Origin: JAJZKE01 sp963762395
Lineage (GTDB): Bacteria; Patescibacteriota; Saccharimonadia; Saccharimonadales; UBA4665
NCBI GenBank assembly: GCA_963762395.1
Contig: CAVXKL010000004.1
Span: forward strand, 62,001-126,000
DNA length: 64,000 nucleotides
Reading direction: 5' to 3'
Every line of letters begins with the position of its first letter. Within the stretch, counting starts at the first letter, position 1. The translations under genes were made by a program, and so were the position numbers. The notes under the pieces are model-generated. The model saw only the letters and a program-made list of their open reading frames with translations, made no database searches and had not been told where the DNA came from. Below are positions 34,847 through 43,176 of the stretch, in pieces.

Positions 34847-36301
34847 TTAGAAAAATACAAAGTCAAAATGACCTTCATCTACTTTAGTGTGAACGTAATT
34901 TAGAACTAACGTTAGAGCATCAACCAAGTCATCATGTTTCTCTACGCCAAAATGTACCAGCTGACTTATCATTTTATTCATTGATTTATTAGTAGGGAAT
35001 AGCACTTTGCCTTGTTCGAACAACATACTGGCAGTAACTAAACGCGAGTGTTTATCACCTTTAACTCCTAAACCTTCAACGTCTAAACCCTGACTTACTA
35101 GAACTTCTACTGCAGACTGCTGGTATGCTACATTCTCTATTAGAACCAAGGGTCTATATTCGACCTCGAATAGCCTGCTGTAGCTATTTATACGTTCACA
35201 AGTTTCAAAGAATCCTAGTCGTTCATTCACGAAATGGGTATCTATAAAATACCTTCTGTCCTTAATTGCGTAACCATAAACATGTACAACTACTATTGCA
35301 GTATAATCTGCAGAATTACTTTTAGAGATTGCTAAATCAACGCCGATATAGCTATTGATATATTCATTCTCGCCATCTTTTTCAGGCAATTCCTCGTAAT
35401 AATTAATCCATTTCTGATCAATTATTTGACCTTCGTCTGGAACTATTAATAATAAGTATTCTCTCTGCCATGCCCTCAAATTACCAATTTCTTTCTCCTT
35501 AGCTAATATTGACTTAGTGTCGGGATACTTACCGCGCCACAATGATTCGCCGTCTACATTAACAAGTGGGTATCGTTCAAAGACTCCAGCCATAGATTCG
35601 TTTTCTATATTGTCCTTAAGTCTCATCAGCAGGGAATCCTCATGTAATAGGTTCCCTATAGTTATTATCTTGGTATCTTCATCACCAAGTGGCAAAATAT
35701 CCCCTGTAAACCACTCGTAAGTCTTGTTACGCCCCTCAATTGTCTTAACTGAGCTCATATCCTCCACATCGTCGGCAATGATTAGATCTGGCCTATATGC
35801 ACCGTGTCTAACGCCACGAATTGCTTGCTCTGTTGATGCCGTTACAATTCTAGCCTTATATTTGGGAAGAATTAGGGCAGTAGACCCCCACTCGTCAGCC
35901 TCTTCTTCTAATGGTCCGAAGTCTTTACGTAGTAGTTCATTGTTTTCGAACTCACGTTTAATATTTAATAAGTGATTACGTGCTTGGCTCTGAGTTTGAC
36001 TTAAGATAACTACAAACTTTTTCTTTTGAACACCTAAGATTGCCCACATTGGGTACGACTGAGTAATAATAGTCGACTTCCCCGAGCCACGGAAGGCTAC
36101 TATAACGGCATGTTTTATAGATTCATCTTCTGTTATCGCGTATAGCTCTCTATGAAAATCGGCAGTAGGGTGCTTAACGTATTCACTCATGTAAAGGTGA
36201 AAGAAATAATAATGGCTTTGCTCGGCCAGATGTATCCTGACCGAGCGTTGGTTTTTTAGTAGTTCAAAGTCTAAATCTTTATTTTCCATAACGCTGGCCA
36301 T
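34847..36301 (-). CDS. terL: Phage terminase large subunit
   Basis: This 484-residue packaging motor has an ATPase domain with Walker A FRGSGKST (about 70-77) and Walker B LIIADD (about 174-179). The C-terminal RNase-H-like nuclease is GVDLAISKSNSADYTAI, then VLIENVAYQQSAVEVL and KHDDLVDALTL, the three acidic metal sites of TerL. It overlaps the terS-like gene by 23 bases; a second Met four codons in would remove half of this. No portal gene is found next to it. Confidence 0.9.
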   Translation of the reverse strand: MASVMENKDLDFELLKNQRSVRIHLAEQSHYYFFHLYMSEYVKHPTADFHRELYAITEDESIKHAVIVAFRGSGKSTIITQSYPMWAILGVQKKKFVVILSQTQSQARNHLLNIKREFENNELLRKDFGPLEEEADEWGSTALILPKYKARIVTASTEQAIRGVRHGAYRPDLIIADDVEDMSSVKTIEGRNKTYEWFTGDILPLGDEDTKIITIGNLLHEDSLLMRLKDNIENESMAGVFERYPLVNVDGESLWRGKYPDTKSILAKEKEIGNLRAWQREYLLLIVPDEGQIIDQKWINYYEELPEKDGENEYINSYIGVDLAISKSNSADYTAIVVVHVYGYAIKDRRYFIDTHFVNERLGFFETCERINSYSRLFEVEYRPLVLIENVAYQQSAVEVLVSQGLDVEGLGVKGDKHSRLVTASMLFEQGKVLFPTNKSMNKMISQLVHFGVEKHDDLVDALTLVLNYVHTKVDEGHFDFVFF

Positions 36302-36701
36302 CCCCAGTTGTTTGAAGTAGGCCGGCTAACCTTAAAGCATTAGCTACTTGCTGTGCTTGATCTTCAGTTAATATTTGGCTTTCTTGTTTTATTCGGGCAT
36401 TAAGTTCAATCCTGGTGGTATAAGCACCATGGTGATGCTTTAGCCAGAAAATTATAGCCGTCATATTACGTTCCTTAATAGAAGATATTAGCTGGGATTC
36501 TGCAAGGTCATTAATAAAGCCAGCGCTGAGCATAATTGCTTCATCACAGGCTTCAGCAAAATCTGTATCAGACTTCCTCCAGCGGTAATATGTAGCTCTG
36601 CCGACACCAGTCTTACTACATGCTATTTCAACTACAGGAAACTTCTTTAGTTGTTCGAGTAGTCGTTTTTTACCACGCGCTTGTTTCGCTACAATGCTCA
36701 T
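36279..36701 (-). CDS. Terminase small subunit-like DNA-binding protein
   Basis: This is a 140-residue protein from the ATG at 36699-36701, overlapping the ParB-methyltransferase stop by four bases, with GGGAGAA upstream. A longer frame is open but has no good start signal. The N-terminal helix-turn-helix (VVEIACSKTGVGRATYYRWRKSDTDFAEACDEA) is the TerS/phBC6A51-type domain that recognises packaging sites. A basic and helical end follows (FWLKHHHGAYTTRIELNARIKQES). Its position next to terL supports the call. Confidence 0.8.
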   Translation of the reverse strand: MSIVAKQARGKKRLLEQLKKFPVVEIACSKTGVGRATYYRWRKSDTDFAEACDEAIMLSAGFINDLAESQLISSIKERNMTAIIFWLKHHHGAYTTRIELNARIKQESQILTEDQAQQVANALRLAGLLQTTGDGQRYGK

Positions 36702-38026
36702 GATAATTTCTCCCGCTTTAGTCCAGTAAGCTTTTCCCAGCGGTTCATTATTACCTCTGCGTAAACAGGGGACTTTTCCATTAAGAAGCACCGACGCTTA
36801 AGCTTGGTAGCCGCAATTAAGGTTGAGCCTGAACCACCAAAAGGTTCTACCACTAAGTCTCCACGTTTTGTTAACACTTTTATATAGGGAATTAGGATTT
36901 CAATTGGTTTAGTTCCGAATATAATACCTTGGCCTGAACTTTTTTCGTCTGAAGCATTAGCCTCTATAAAATCAGTAGGTTGGTACTTCTTGCCGTGTTT
37001 ATAGCCCTCCCATTGTGGCTTTCCGGATATAGCGTATAGAGCGGTTTCATATTCTTCCTGTAATCCATCAGGTTCTTCTTCATGGTTATATTCAACCGTA
37101 CCACTTGCTCCTACCATTGCTATATCGTGTTTAGAGAAGAACTTATATTTAGCAGCAAATCCTTGGTTACGGTTTGGTAAGTGCCAAACTATCATATTTT
37201 TAATCTTCCAATGCTTGGACATTTCACCCCAAATAACAGGTATATTTTTCCAATTTTCGTAACATATTATGGAGAAATCGGGCTTAGCTGAACCCGCTAC
37301 ATTATTCATCCACAGTTCTGTGAAGTTATCTGGCAGTTCGTCTGTTTCAAGATATTTACGATTCTTTTTAGCACCAAATCCTTCAGTCGGTTTGCCATGT
37401 CTTTTGCCGGCTCGTAAGTAGTCAAGTATGTAAGGGGGATCAGTAAGTGCTAGGTCGGCCTTTTGACCTTCCATAAGCTTAATAAATTCCTTTTCTACCG
37501 TACTGTCACCAACCATCAGTCTAGAGTCTCCGAGCTGGTAGACATCTCCCTTCTTAGCTTTAATTTCAGAAATGTTTAACTTATCTAACTCATGTTGAAG
37601 ATCAAATATTTCTGGGTGATCATTATCTATATTGAAGATGATATCCAGATCTTCACTTGTGAAACCAACATCTGTTAGAAGAATTTCATCGAACTCTGCC
37701 AATAGATCCCAGTCCCATGCCCCCTGAGCTTTATTAAGTCTTAGGTTTAGTTCTTGCTCACGCTCTATATCCGGTATATGGACGTAGACTATAGGTACTT
37801 CTTTCATTCCCATGTCTTTAGCGACCTTTAGCCTAAAATGCCCACCAATAACAACGTTAAGTCGTTCCTTAGATCCGTTGACGACCAAAGGATCAACTAG
37901 ACCAAAACGCTTCATGCTCTTAGTCAGTTGTTCAATCGCTGACTTATCCCAGCGTCTTGGATTATATGGAGCTGGTTTCAGCTCCGATATCTTAATATTT
38001 TGTATAGTTAGTTGTTGCTCAGCCAT
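36698..38026 (-). CDS. ParB-like nuclease fused to DNA methyltransferase
   Basis: This is a 442-residue protein. The N-terminal ParB-like domain (about 8-95; PAPYNPRRWDKSAIEQL, VIGGHFRLKVAKDMG) is followed by a beta-class N4/N6 methyltransferase with DPPYILD (about 200) and a C-terminal SAM motif VEPFGGSGST. Fusions of this kind are frequent in phages beside terminase genes, where they modify the element's DNA against host restriction. Next to the terS-like gene it forms a packaging and protection block. Confidence 0.9.
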   Translation of the reverse strand: MAEQQLTIQNIKISELKPAPYNPRRWDKSAIEQLTKSMKRFGLVDPLVVNGSKERLNVVIGGHFRLKVAKDMGMKEVPIVYVHIPDIEREQELNLRLNKAQGAWDWDLLAEFDEILLTDVGFTSEDLDIIFNIDNDHPEIFDLQHELDKLNISEIKAKKGDVYQLGDSRLMVGDSTVEKEFIKLMEGQKADLALTDPPYILDYLRAGKRHGKPTEGFGAKKNRKYLETDELPDNFTELWMNNVAGSAKPDFSIICYENWKNIPVIWGEMSKHWKIKNMIVWHLPNRNQGFAAKYKFFSKHDIAMVGASGTVEYNHEEEPDGLQEEYETALYAISGKPQWEGYKHGKKYQPTDFIEANASDEKSSGQGIIFGTKPIEILIPYIKVLTKRGDLVVEPFGGSGSTLIAATKLKRRCFLMEKSPVYAEVIMNRWEKLTGLKREKLS

Positions 38027-38058
38027 GGTAATTCTCCTTTCCTTGGCATTAAGCTAAT

Positions 38059-38231
38059 AAAAAAGCCCACCCCACAGCCAAATCGAGGACCGGATCCACA
38101 TCATAAAGACATGGGGGTCCTCCATTTTGCTGTAGAGTGGGCACTGTCGAGGTGCTTTACCTCTCGGGTTAGTCAATCTCGCTAGTTGACCAACCGTCTA
38201 CGGCTTTAAGCCGAATACACAATTCCACACT
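38059..38231 (-). ncRNA. Structured RNA candidate in the packaging block
   Basis: No ORF is seen, but four helices follow in a row on this strand: CGGCTT/AAGCCG (38201-38213), GGTT..TCAA/TTGA..AACC (38167-38194) and GAGGT/ACCTC (38149-38163). The last is a long hairpin with GCCCACTCTACAGC / GCTGTGGGGTGGGC (38142-38065) enclosing GAGGACC/GGTCCTC and followed by six Ts, as in an intrinsic terminator. It could be a small RNA, a riboregulator or an attenuator before the 442-residue gene. No known family is recognised. Confidence 0.45.
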
Positions 38232-38238
38232 TCTACTA

Positions 38239-38625
38239 TTATGTAGATTGTAAAAGGTGCTGGCGTTTTAATGACTCGAGTTTTTCGAGGGCATCTTCCG
38301 CCATATGCACCGGCAAACCAGTTGTCGGCACATATACGCGTAACATACGTTTTTTATTCTTTGCTAGTAGCTCTATAATTTCGTCTTCTTTAAAGTTAAT
38401 ACCAACTTCATAGGTATTATCTGCAACGGGTTTGATTTGGCTATAGGAACGACGTGGCTTACCACCTTTAAGTTGCTTTGCCATATTCCGTACTAGGGAA
38501 GTAGGTTTGCTCGGTGTCTGGGCGTGTAGATTTATATCAGTCAGAATAATATCTATAGTATCGTCACTAGCTATATAGCCACCGGCTGGAATGTTCCGCT
38601 GTTGCCATAAAAGTCTGCCGGTCAT
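38239..38625 (-). CDS. Island protein of unknown function
   Basis: This 128-residue protein is basic in the middle (MAKQLKGGKPRRSYSQIKP) and ends in a helix (AEDALEKLESLKRQHLLQST). Its start overlaps the stop of the DUF3892 gene by four bases. No family is recognised. It probably belongs with the small genes just upstream as an accessory of the element. Confidence 0.5.
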   Translation of the reverse strand: MTGRLLWQQRNIPAGGYIASDDTIDIILTDINLHAQTPSKPTSLVRNMAKQLKGGKPRRSYSQIKPVADNTYEVGINFKEDEIIELLAKNKKRMLRVYVPTTGLPVHMAEDALEKLESLKRQHLLQST

Positions 38626-38915
38626 AGTTTAACCTCGGGCAAGCTTAGAAGATTATCTGTCCATATGTTGTCGGCATAGGTTTGTAGGAACTCAGTTCCA
38701 GCTCTACTAACATTTACTGCGCAATACGCTTTATGACCCGTTTGGTCTTGAACATAGGCAGGAATTTTTTTATCCTTTACCCAACTTACGACAGTTGGTC
38801 GATCATCAATGTGGATTTTATCTTTGCCATCATCAATCCAACGATAGTGGCTAATTGCTTCATGCGGATTATTGGCGCCACCAGTCTTTACGATCCCGGT
38901 TATACGGAAGGCCAT
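38622..38915 (-). CDS. DUF3892 protein
   Basis: This is a 97-residue protein. ITGIVKTGGANNPHEAISHYRWID, the central DRPTVVSWVKD and the end NIWTDNLLSLPEV match DUF3892, a small domain found in phages and plasmids with unknown function. Its ATG shares bases with the stop of the 47-residue gene (TAATG) and its stop overlaps the next gene by four bases. Confidence 0.75.
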   Translation of the reverse strand: MAFRITGIVKTGGANNPHEAISHYRWIDDGKDKIHIDDRPTVVSWVKDKKIPAYVQDQTGHKAYCAVNVSRAGTEFLQTYADNIWTDNLLSLPEVKL

Positions 38916-39058
38916 TACTTCTTACCCTTAGGGTGATGTGGCCCCGATTCTTTAACAGTTGTTTTTGGATGTGTTTTAGCGTATTGCGGAGTAACAAATT
39001 GCCCTGTTATAGCGCTATGGTACTTTGGTGTTTGTAGTTTTGTAGATGAGTTTGCCAT
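38915..39058 (-). CDS. Small 47-residue protein of the element
   Basis: The product is a polar basic protein with the motif YHSAITGQFVTPQYAKTHP and the end HHPKGKK. The pattern is like small proteins found in mobile elements and phages. GAGGG lies seven bases before the ATG. It heads the block 39058 to 34847 and is divergent from the LexA-like repressor gene, which could regulate it. Confidence 0.7.
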   Translation of the reverse strand: MANSSTKLQTPKYHSAITGQFVTPQYAKTHPKTTVKESGPHHPKGKK

Positions 39059-39200
39059 TTTTTGACCCTCTTTTTAAGTTAATAACTATCCTCCCAAAAG
39101 AGGACTATATATTTAATATAGCAGATTAAAATACTAACCGTCAATATGTAAATAACGTAAACAATTGAAAATAAGTATAAATTACTATAAAATGGAGCTA

Positions 39201-39836
39201 ATGCATAAAGTTCAAGAACAGCTCCTTGCGTTATCCAAGAAACAAGATATCTCAAACCTAGGTCTACGTCAGTTAGCGCGAGCACTAAACGTCAGAAATC
39301 CTGAGACCATAAAGTACCACCTCGCCAAGCTTAAAGAGGCTAATTTACTATCTGATAAACCAGTTACTGATCATAGTGTTGAAAAATTGGGTGATGCTGA
39401 ACTAGTTACTATACCTATACTTGGCGGCGCTAGTGCTGGTCCTGCAACGCAATTTGCTGATTCTAACGTAGAAGGTTACCTAAAAATATCTTCAAATCTT
39501 CTTAAACCTAAAAACTATAAAGACTTATACGCTTTAAGGGTGGTTGGTAACTCAATGAACCGTGCCTTAATTGATAGCCAGTCTGCAGAAGACGGTGATT
39601 TTATCATAGTAGATAGCACCAAGAGAAACCCTGTAAATAATAGTTATGTAATAGCAGTAGTTGATGGCTTAGCAAACGTTAAACGTTTTATTAAAGATAC
39701 TGCTAACAAACGAATTGTATTAATGTCTGAGTCATCAGATAAATTCATGCCAATATTTGTTCACGAAAATGATGAACGAGACGGCCTAATTAGCGGCACC
39801 GTGGTGCAGGTATTTAAGCAGCCAAGGTTTGCTTAA
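39201..39836 (+). CDS. LexA/phage-type repressor with S24 peptidase domain
   Basis: This is a 211-residue protein from the ATG at 39201 (39192 is possible). An N-terminal winged helix (RQLARALNVRNPETIKYHLAKLKEANLL) is joined to an S24 peptidase. The Ala79-Gly80 cleavage site in GGASAGPA, Ser118 in GNSMNRA and Lys161 in ANVKRFIK are all present. DNA damage and RecA would trigger self-cleavage and derepress the element, a role known for such repressors. It is divergent from the packaging block and heads the operon with the HEPN gene. TATAAA lies nine bases before the ATG. Confidence 0.85.
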   Translation: MHKVQEQLLALSKKQDISNLGLRQLARALNVRNPETIKYHLAKLKEANLLSDKPVTDHSVEKLGDAELVTIPILGGASAGPATQFADSNVEGYLKISSNLLKPKNYKDLYALRVVGNSMNRALIDSQSAEDGDFIIVDSTKRNPVNNSYVIAVVDGLANVKRFIKDTANKRIVLMSESSDKFMPIFVHENDERDGLISGTVVQVFKQPRFA

Positions 39837-39840
39837 GGTC

Positions 39841-40503
39841 ATGAGCTGGTTACAAAATCACAAAGAAAAGAAAGAAGAAGAATCTTACGAAAGTGCCCTA
39901 GCTAAGTGGCAGACTCAAGTTGATAATACTAAATCTTGCTTAAACTTAGCTCAGAGTTTTAATGGCGAACTAACAGATCAAATAGTTTTGCTATCGGGCG
40001 AGTCACTATTCTTCTATGTTACTAACACGAGTCTTATGGAAGAAAGGGCTGGTGCCGGTCATTGGCAGGGAAAGTCTTCAGGCTTTTCTATACCAGTTGC
40101 TCATATCGGTGGCAGTGCAGTTCGCTATCATGTCGGCGCTAGTAAAGGTACATATATACAAGGCACTCCTCACGAAACTGCTGTCGATGTCGGCACTACC
40201 TATGTAACTGATAAGAGAGTTATTTATCAGGGCAAAAATCAGACTAGGGAGGTTGATTACACTAAACTTATAGGCGTTAATCATGATCAGCAGCAAGGTG
40301 AAACTACATTCTCAGTGTCTAATCGCCAGAAACCCATAACTATCCACTATGGGGTTAATGTATTGCCAGCTTTTATATTCCGACTATCTCTTGCCATGGC
40401 GCATTATAAAAATACAGTCCCTGAGTTTATAACAGAGCTACAGAGTACACTTTCTCGGCTTGAGTCTGATAGACCAATAAATTCAGAGCAGGCTTCTAGC
40501 TAG
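39841..40503 (+). CDS. Bacterial PH-like domain protein
   Basis: This 220-residue soluble protein has a helical, highly charged N-terminus (MSWLQNHKEKKEEESYESALAKW). It also has a GRAM/bPH-like segment VTDKRVIYQGKNQTREVDYTKLIGV with further strands. The domain usually binds lipids or proteins. It begins four bases after the repressor stop and lies 19 bases before the HEPN-like gene. Confidence 0.6.
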   Translation: MSWLQNHKEKKEEESYESALAKWQTQVDNTKSCLNLAQSFNGELTDQIVLLSGESLFFYVTNTSLMEERAGAGHWQGKSSGFSIPVAHIGGSAVRYHVGASKGTYIQGTPHETAVDVGTTYVTDKRVIYQGKNQTREVDYTKLIGVNHDQQQGETTFSVSNRQKPITIHYGVNVLPAFIFRLSLAMAHYKNTVPEFITELQSTLSRLESDRPINSEQASS

Positions 40504-40522
40504 TAAAGGCCATTTATTTTCG

Positions 40523-41377
40523 ATGGCACAAATTACTACTGATCTACCAAACCTCCCAATAAATTTAGTTGTAGATAATATTGCTTTATTAAGCGAGGTA
40601 TCTAGAGTTGAGATTGCTGGCAATAAACTAATAGCCCAAGTACGAGATCGTCTGTCGGATGCTAAATATCATGAACTCTCGAAGCAAATAAGGATTTTAT
40701 ATTCACTCAGCTTTGATCATGTTTACTCTGAAGATTATCAAGTACGGGATCGTTCAAATGGAATAGGGGGTAGCGGTCATAACGAGAGGAAGATGCATCT
40801 TCTTAATACGACTGCAACTAGTCTAAATGAAAATTTTGCTCATACTTCACAGCTAATTTTTAAGGATTCTTTAGCAGCAACTGCAACTCTCAGTAAACAA
40901 ACCCGTTTTTTTAACCTGTCATACATATGGGCTAGGGCGCATGAACTAGAAGACCTTAAGTTACTTACAGAAGCCTTTGTACAATACTGGAGAATCTTAG
41001 ATGAGTTGCAAGCTAGTGTGCCAGATACTCGAGTCATCGAAATTTTAGACAAGCACCATCTGCCGCATACAGAATCTAATAAATTTGGGGCACGTATTCT
41101 AGAAAGAATAGGCCGTGCGGATAGGAAGTCGGCTAAAGGAGAAATCTCAGATCTATCAAACTTTGACCAATTACGAAATCTCCATATTCATGGAGCTGGT
41201 GGTAAACAAAAATATTATCTAGAAAAAGAAACCCATATCAATGTCTTAGTTAATAATTGGTTTATAGCAATGGTAACTAAACTATTTATATTGTGGGAAT
41301 TAGGATTGAATAAGTACTACCTTAGCCCGCGTGCCAATATCTACGAGATAAAGAAGTACGAAGAGGAGGATAATTAA
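40523..41377 (+). CDS. HEPN-like protein (Apea-type) with RNLHIH motif
   Basis: This is a 284-residue protein. The C-terminal helical half (about 135-265) has NFDQLRNLHIHGAGG, an R-x4-H motif as in HEPN ribonucleases, between helices with FVQYWRILDELQ and FIAMVTKLFILWELG. The N-terminal half is alpha/beta and unknown. HEPN proteins are frequent RNA-cutting effectors in defence systems. Whether this one is an enzyme or a structural form is open. Confidence 0.6.
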   Translation: MAQITTDLPNLPINLVVDNIALLSEVSRVEIAGNKLIAQVRDRLSDAKYHELSKQIRILYSLSFDHVYSEDYQVRDRSNGIGGSGHNERKMHLLNTTATSLNENFAHTSQLIFKDSLAATATLSKQTRFFNLSYIWARAHELEDLKLLTEAFVQYWRILDELQASVPDTRVIEILDKHHLPHTESNKFGARILERIGRADRKSAKGEISDLSNFDQLRNLHIHGAGGKQKYYLEKETHINVLVNNWFIAMVTKLFILWELGLNKYYLSPRANIYEIKKYEEEDN

Positions 41378-41380
41378 GCT

Positions 41381-41803
41381 ATGCGTGAGCCAGACATACA
41401 GGTTTTATCTGATACGGAACAAGTTTACCGTTACAAGCAGTTCTTTCAGCCAGACTCGCTTAAGGCATCTATAAAAATAAAAGCAAAGGACGGTAACTGG
41501 TATCAGCCAGTATTAGTGGAAGAGTCAGATCGTTACAGCACCGAAGAGTATCCGCATTGCTATTACGTTAAAATCGATATCGCTAAAGGTGCTGAGCCAA
41601 GTGTAGGTGGATCTGGGCATCCTTATTATAATTTTGCATTTGATTTAAAAACTAAGGGCGGGAGGTACCAAAATAATATATTTAAAAATACATCTAGGTT
41701 TTACCATCAGGGTAAACTCTTTGAGGTAGTCGATTGGCTCGAAGATAAAGAGGTAGACGATAGATTTCAGTATTATCAAGTTAAAGCAGTACAAGTTGGC
41801 TAA
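41381..41803 (+). CDS. Protein of unknown function in the repressor-HEPN operon
   Basis: This 140-residue acidic protein is rich in aromatic residues and strands (DGNWYQPVLVEESDRYSTEEYPHCYYVKIDIAKG). It lies three bases after the HEPN-like gene and is closed by the terminator at 41937. No family is recognised. Tight spacing suggests a role with the HEPN protein. Confidence 0.5.
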   Translation: MREPDIQVLSDTEQVYRYKQFFQPDSLKASIKIKAKDGNWYQPVLVEESDRYSTEEYPHCYYVKIDIAKGAEPSVGGSGHPYYNFAFDLKTKGGRYQNNIFKNTSRFYHQGKLFEVVDWLEDKEVDDRFQYYQVKAVQVG

Positions 41804-41936
41804 GTAGTCAATCAAAGTGCGGTTTTTGTTCGGAAAGTAATATGACCCCCTTTGTTTTTTAAAGGGACGGTCTCATTTGTCTCATTTATCCCTGTTACTG
41901 GGTTCCAGACCGTGATGCTCAACCATAAGTATTTCC

Positions 41937-41967
41937 ACCTCTGTTATTTTTGCAGAGGTTTTTGTTT
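41937..41967 (+). terminator. Terminator of the repressor-HEPN operon
   Basis: ACCTCTG (41937-41943) pairs with CAGAGGT (41953-41959), followed by TTTTTGTTT. Confidence 0.75.
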
Positions 41968-41982
41968 ACGTCGAATTGGTGA

Positions 41983-42162
41983 CTATTTAAAAAACTTACG
42001 TGAGAGCAACGCATGCAAAACACCCAGTAAGAAACCACAACCAAAAATAAGTACACCATAGAATCTACTATTACTTATAAAAATCCACGCTAATAACAAT
42101 ACTATTGCCCAGACTACAAAAACACCACAGATATATATCCAATAAGGGTACTTTTTTATCAT
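41983..42162 (-). CDS. Small two-helix membrane protein
   Basis: The 59-residue product MIKKYPYWIYICG... has two hydrophobic helices (about 8-29 and 33-52) and ends in a basic SRKFFK. TATAAT on this strand (42170-42175) lies seven bases before the ATG, the usual spacing in this genome. This supports a real gene. The function is unknown. Confidence 0.6.
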   Translation of the reverse strand: MIKKYPYWIYICGVFVVWAIVLLLAWIFISNSRFYGVLIFGCGFLLGVLHALLSRKFFK

Positions 42163-42267
42163 TGCTTATATTATATGCCGATAGAATCTAAATAAAGTAA
42201 GAAAAGGTTTCAAACCATCATGCATAGCGATATATATAATGCATAGCCTTTAGCCTACAATAAAGAA

Positions 42268-42329
42268 ATGGAGAATAATGTTGGTGTAACTACTGATAAC
42301 CCACAAAGTATGGGTTCTAGCCCATGTCA
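42268..42329 (+). pseudogene. 5' part of a gene cut by the IS3 element
   Basis: TACAAT (42256-42261) is six bases before an ATG that opens MENNVGVTTDNPQSMGSSPCQ and runs into the IS end. The open frame after the other IS end (43519-43656) could be the remainder. The reading is short, so confidence is low. Confidence 0.3.
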
Positions 42330-42356
42330 AGGACCCCAAATTTCGGACACCTTTGT

Positions 42357-43157
42357 CTACAAGCTCACAGCTGTTAACTGAACTTGCTTAGCAAGATACT
42401 GTTTCGGGGCCATCTTCAGGGCCAGATGTATACGGTAGTGGTTGTAAACGTAGAGCTGTAAGTGAATAGCTTCAGTGAGCTGACCAACACTAACAAATCT
42501 GCTTGGATCTCCCAGATCAACCTTGAAGCCATTGTAGAAGCTCTCTTGGTAGCCATTCTCCCATGGGTGGGCTTTGGCTGAGTAGCTCAGCTTAATACCA
42601 CAGTTGGTAGCCAGCTCCATGTAGATCTGAGATAGATACTCACTACCACGGTCACTATGTAATATCCTAGGTCTTCCATGGTGCTCCAGGGCATCGTAAA
42701 AAGCTGCTGCCACCAGTGCTGTATCATGCCGGTTGGATACATGCCACCCAACCACCTGCCGGGAATACAGATCCAGAATGGTGGCTACATAGATAAACCT
42801 GCCCTCGTATGGGATGTAGGTGAAGTCACTGGCCCAGACATCATTGGGCGCAATGGGAAAGTAGTCAGCTATGAGGTTCGGCAGCTCAGCATCTGCCAGA
42901 CTTGGTGCTTTAGTGTAGACTGGCTTCTTGCCCCTGCGGCGGTAGGGCTTAATGCCATAGAGCTGCATGACACGTAAAGCCCGCTTCTTGTTGACACCCA
43001 GATGGATGGCTAACCTCCGGTAGCCATAGCTGGGATGCAGGTGCAGTATCTGTAATATATCCTGCCGGAGCTGCTCATCCTTAAGGGCTAGTCTGGACTG
43101 GTAGTAGAGGGTGGAGCGAGCAACGCCAAGCTGCTGAGCAATCTTTGTTTTACTCAT
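42357..43157 (-). CDS. IS3-family transposase, OrfB (DDE domain)
   Basis: This is a 266-residue protein with an N-terminal HTH_21-type segment (LHPSYGYRRLAIHLGVNKKRALRVM) and an rve integrase core. The catalytic residues are visible in WASDFTYIP, LHSDRGSEY and the late ENGYQESFYNGFK. It is probably made as an OrfAB fusion: the frame is open without a stop from the A-run at the end of OrfA. The element looks intact. Confidence 0.9.
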   Translation of the reverse strand: MSKTKIAQQLGVARSTLYYQSRLALKDEQLRQDILQILHLHPSYGYRRLAIHLGVNKKRALRVMQLYGIKPYRRRGKKPVYTKAPSLADAELPNLIADYFPIAPNDVWASDFTYIPYEGRFIYVATILDLYSRQVVGWHVSNRHDTALVAAAFYDALEHHGRPRILHSDRGSEYLSQIYMELATNCGIKLSYSAKAHPWENGYQESFYNGFKVDLGDPSRFVSVGQLTEAIHLQLYVYNHYRIHLALKMAPKQYLAKQVQLTAVSL

Positions 43158-43176
43158 ACGGTGTGGCCTGGTTGCC

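Noticed and set aside
26045..41916. Complete prophage
   Set aside because: No portal, capsid, tail, lysis or replication genes are visible, only packaging, regulation and defence genes.
41852..42061. 69-codon plus-strand frame
   Set aside because: It overlaps the terminator and lies antisense to the 59-residue membrane protein; composition is unlike a protein here.
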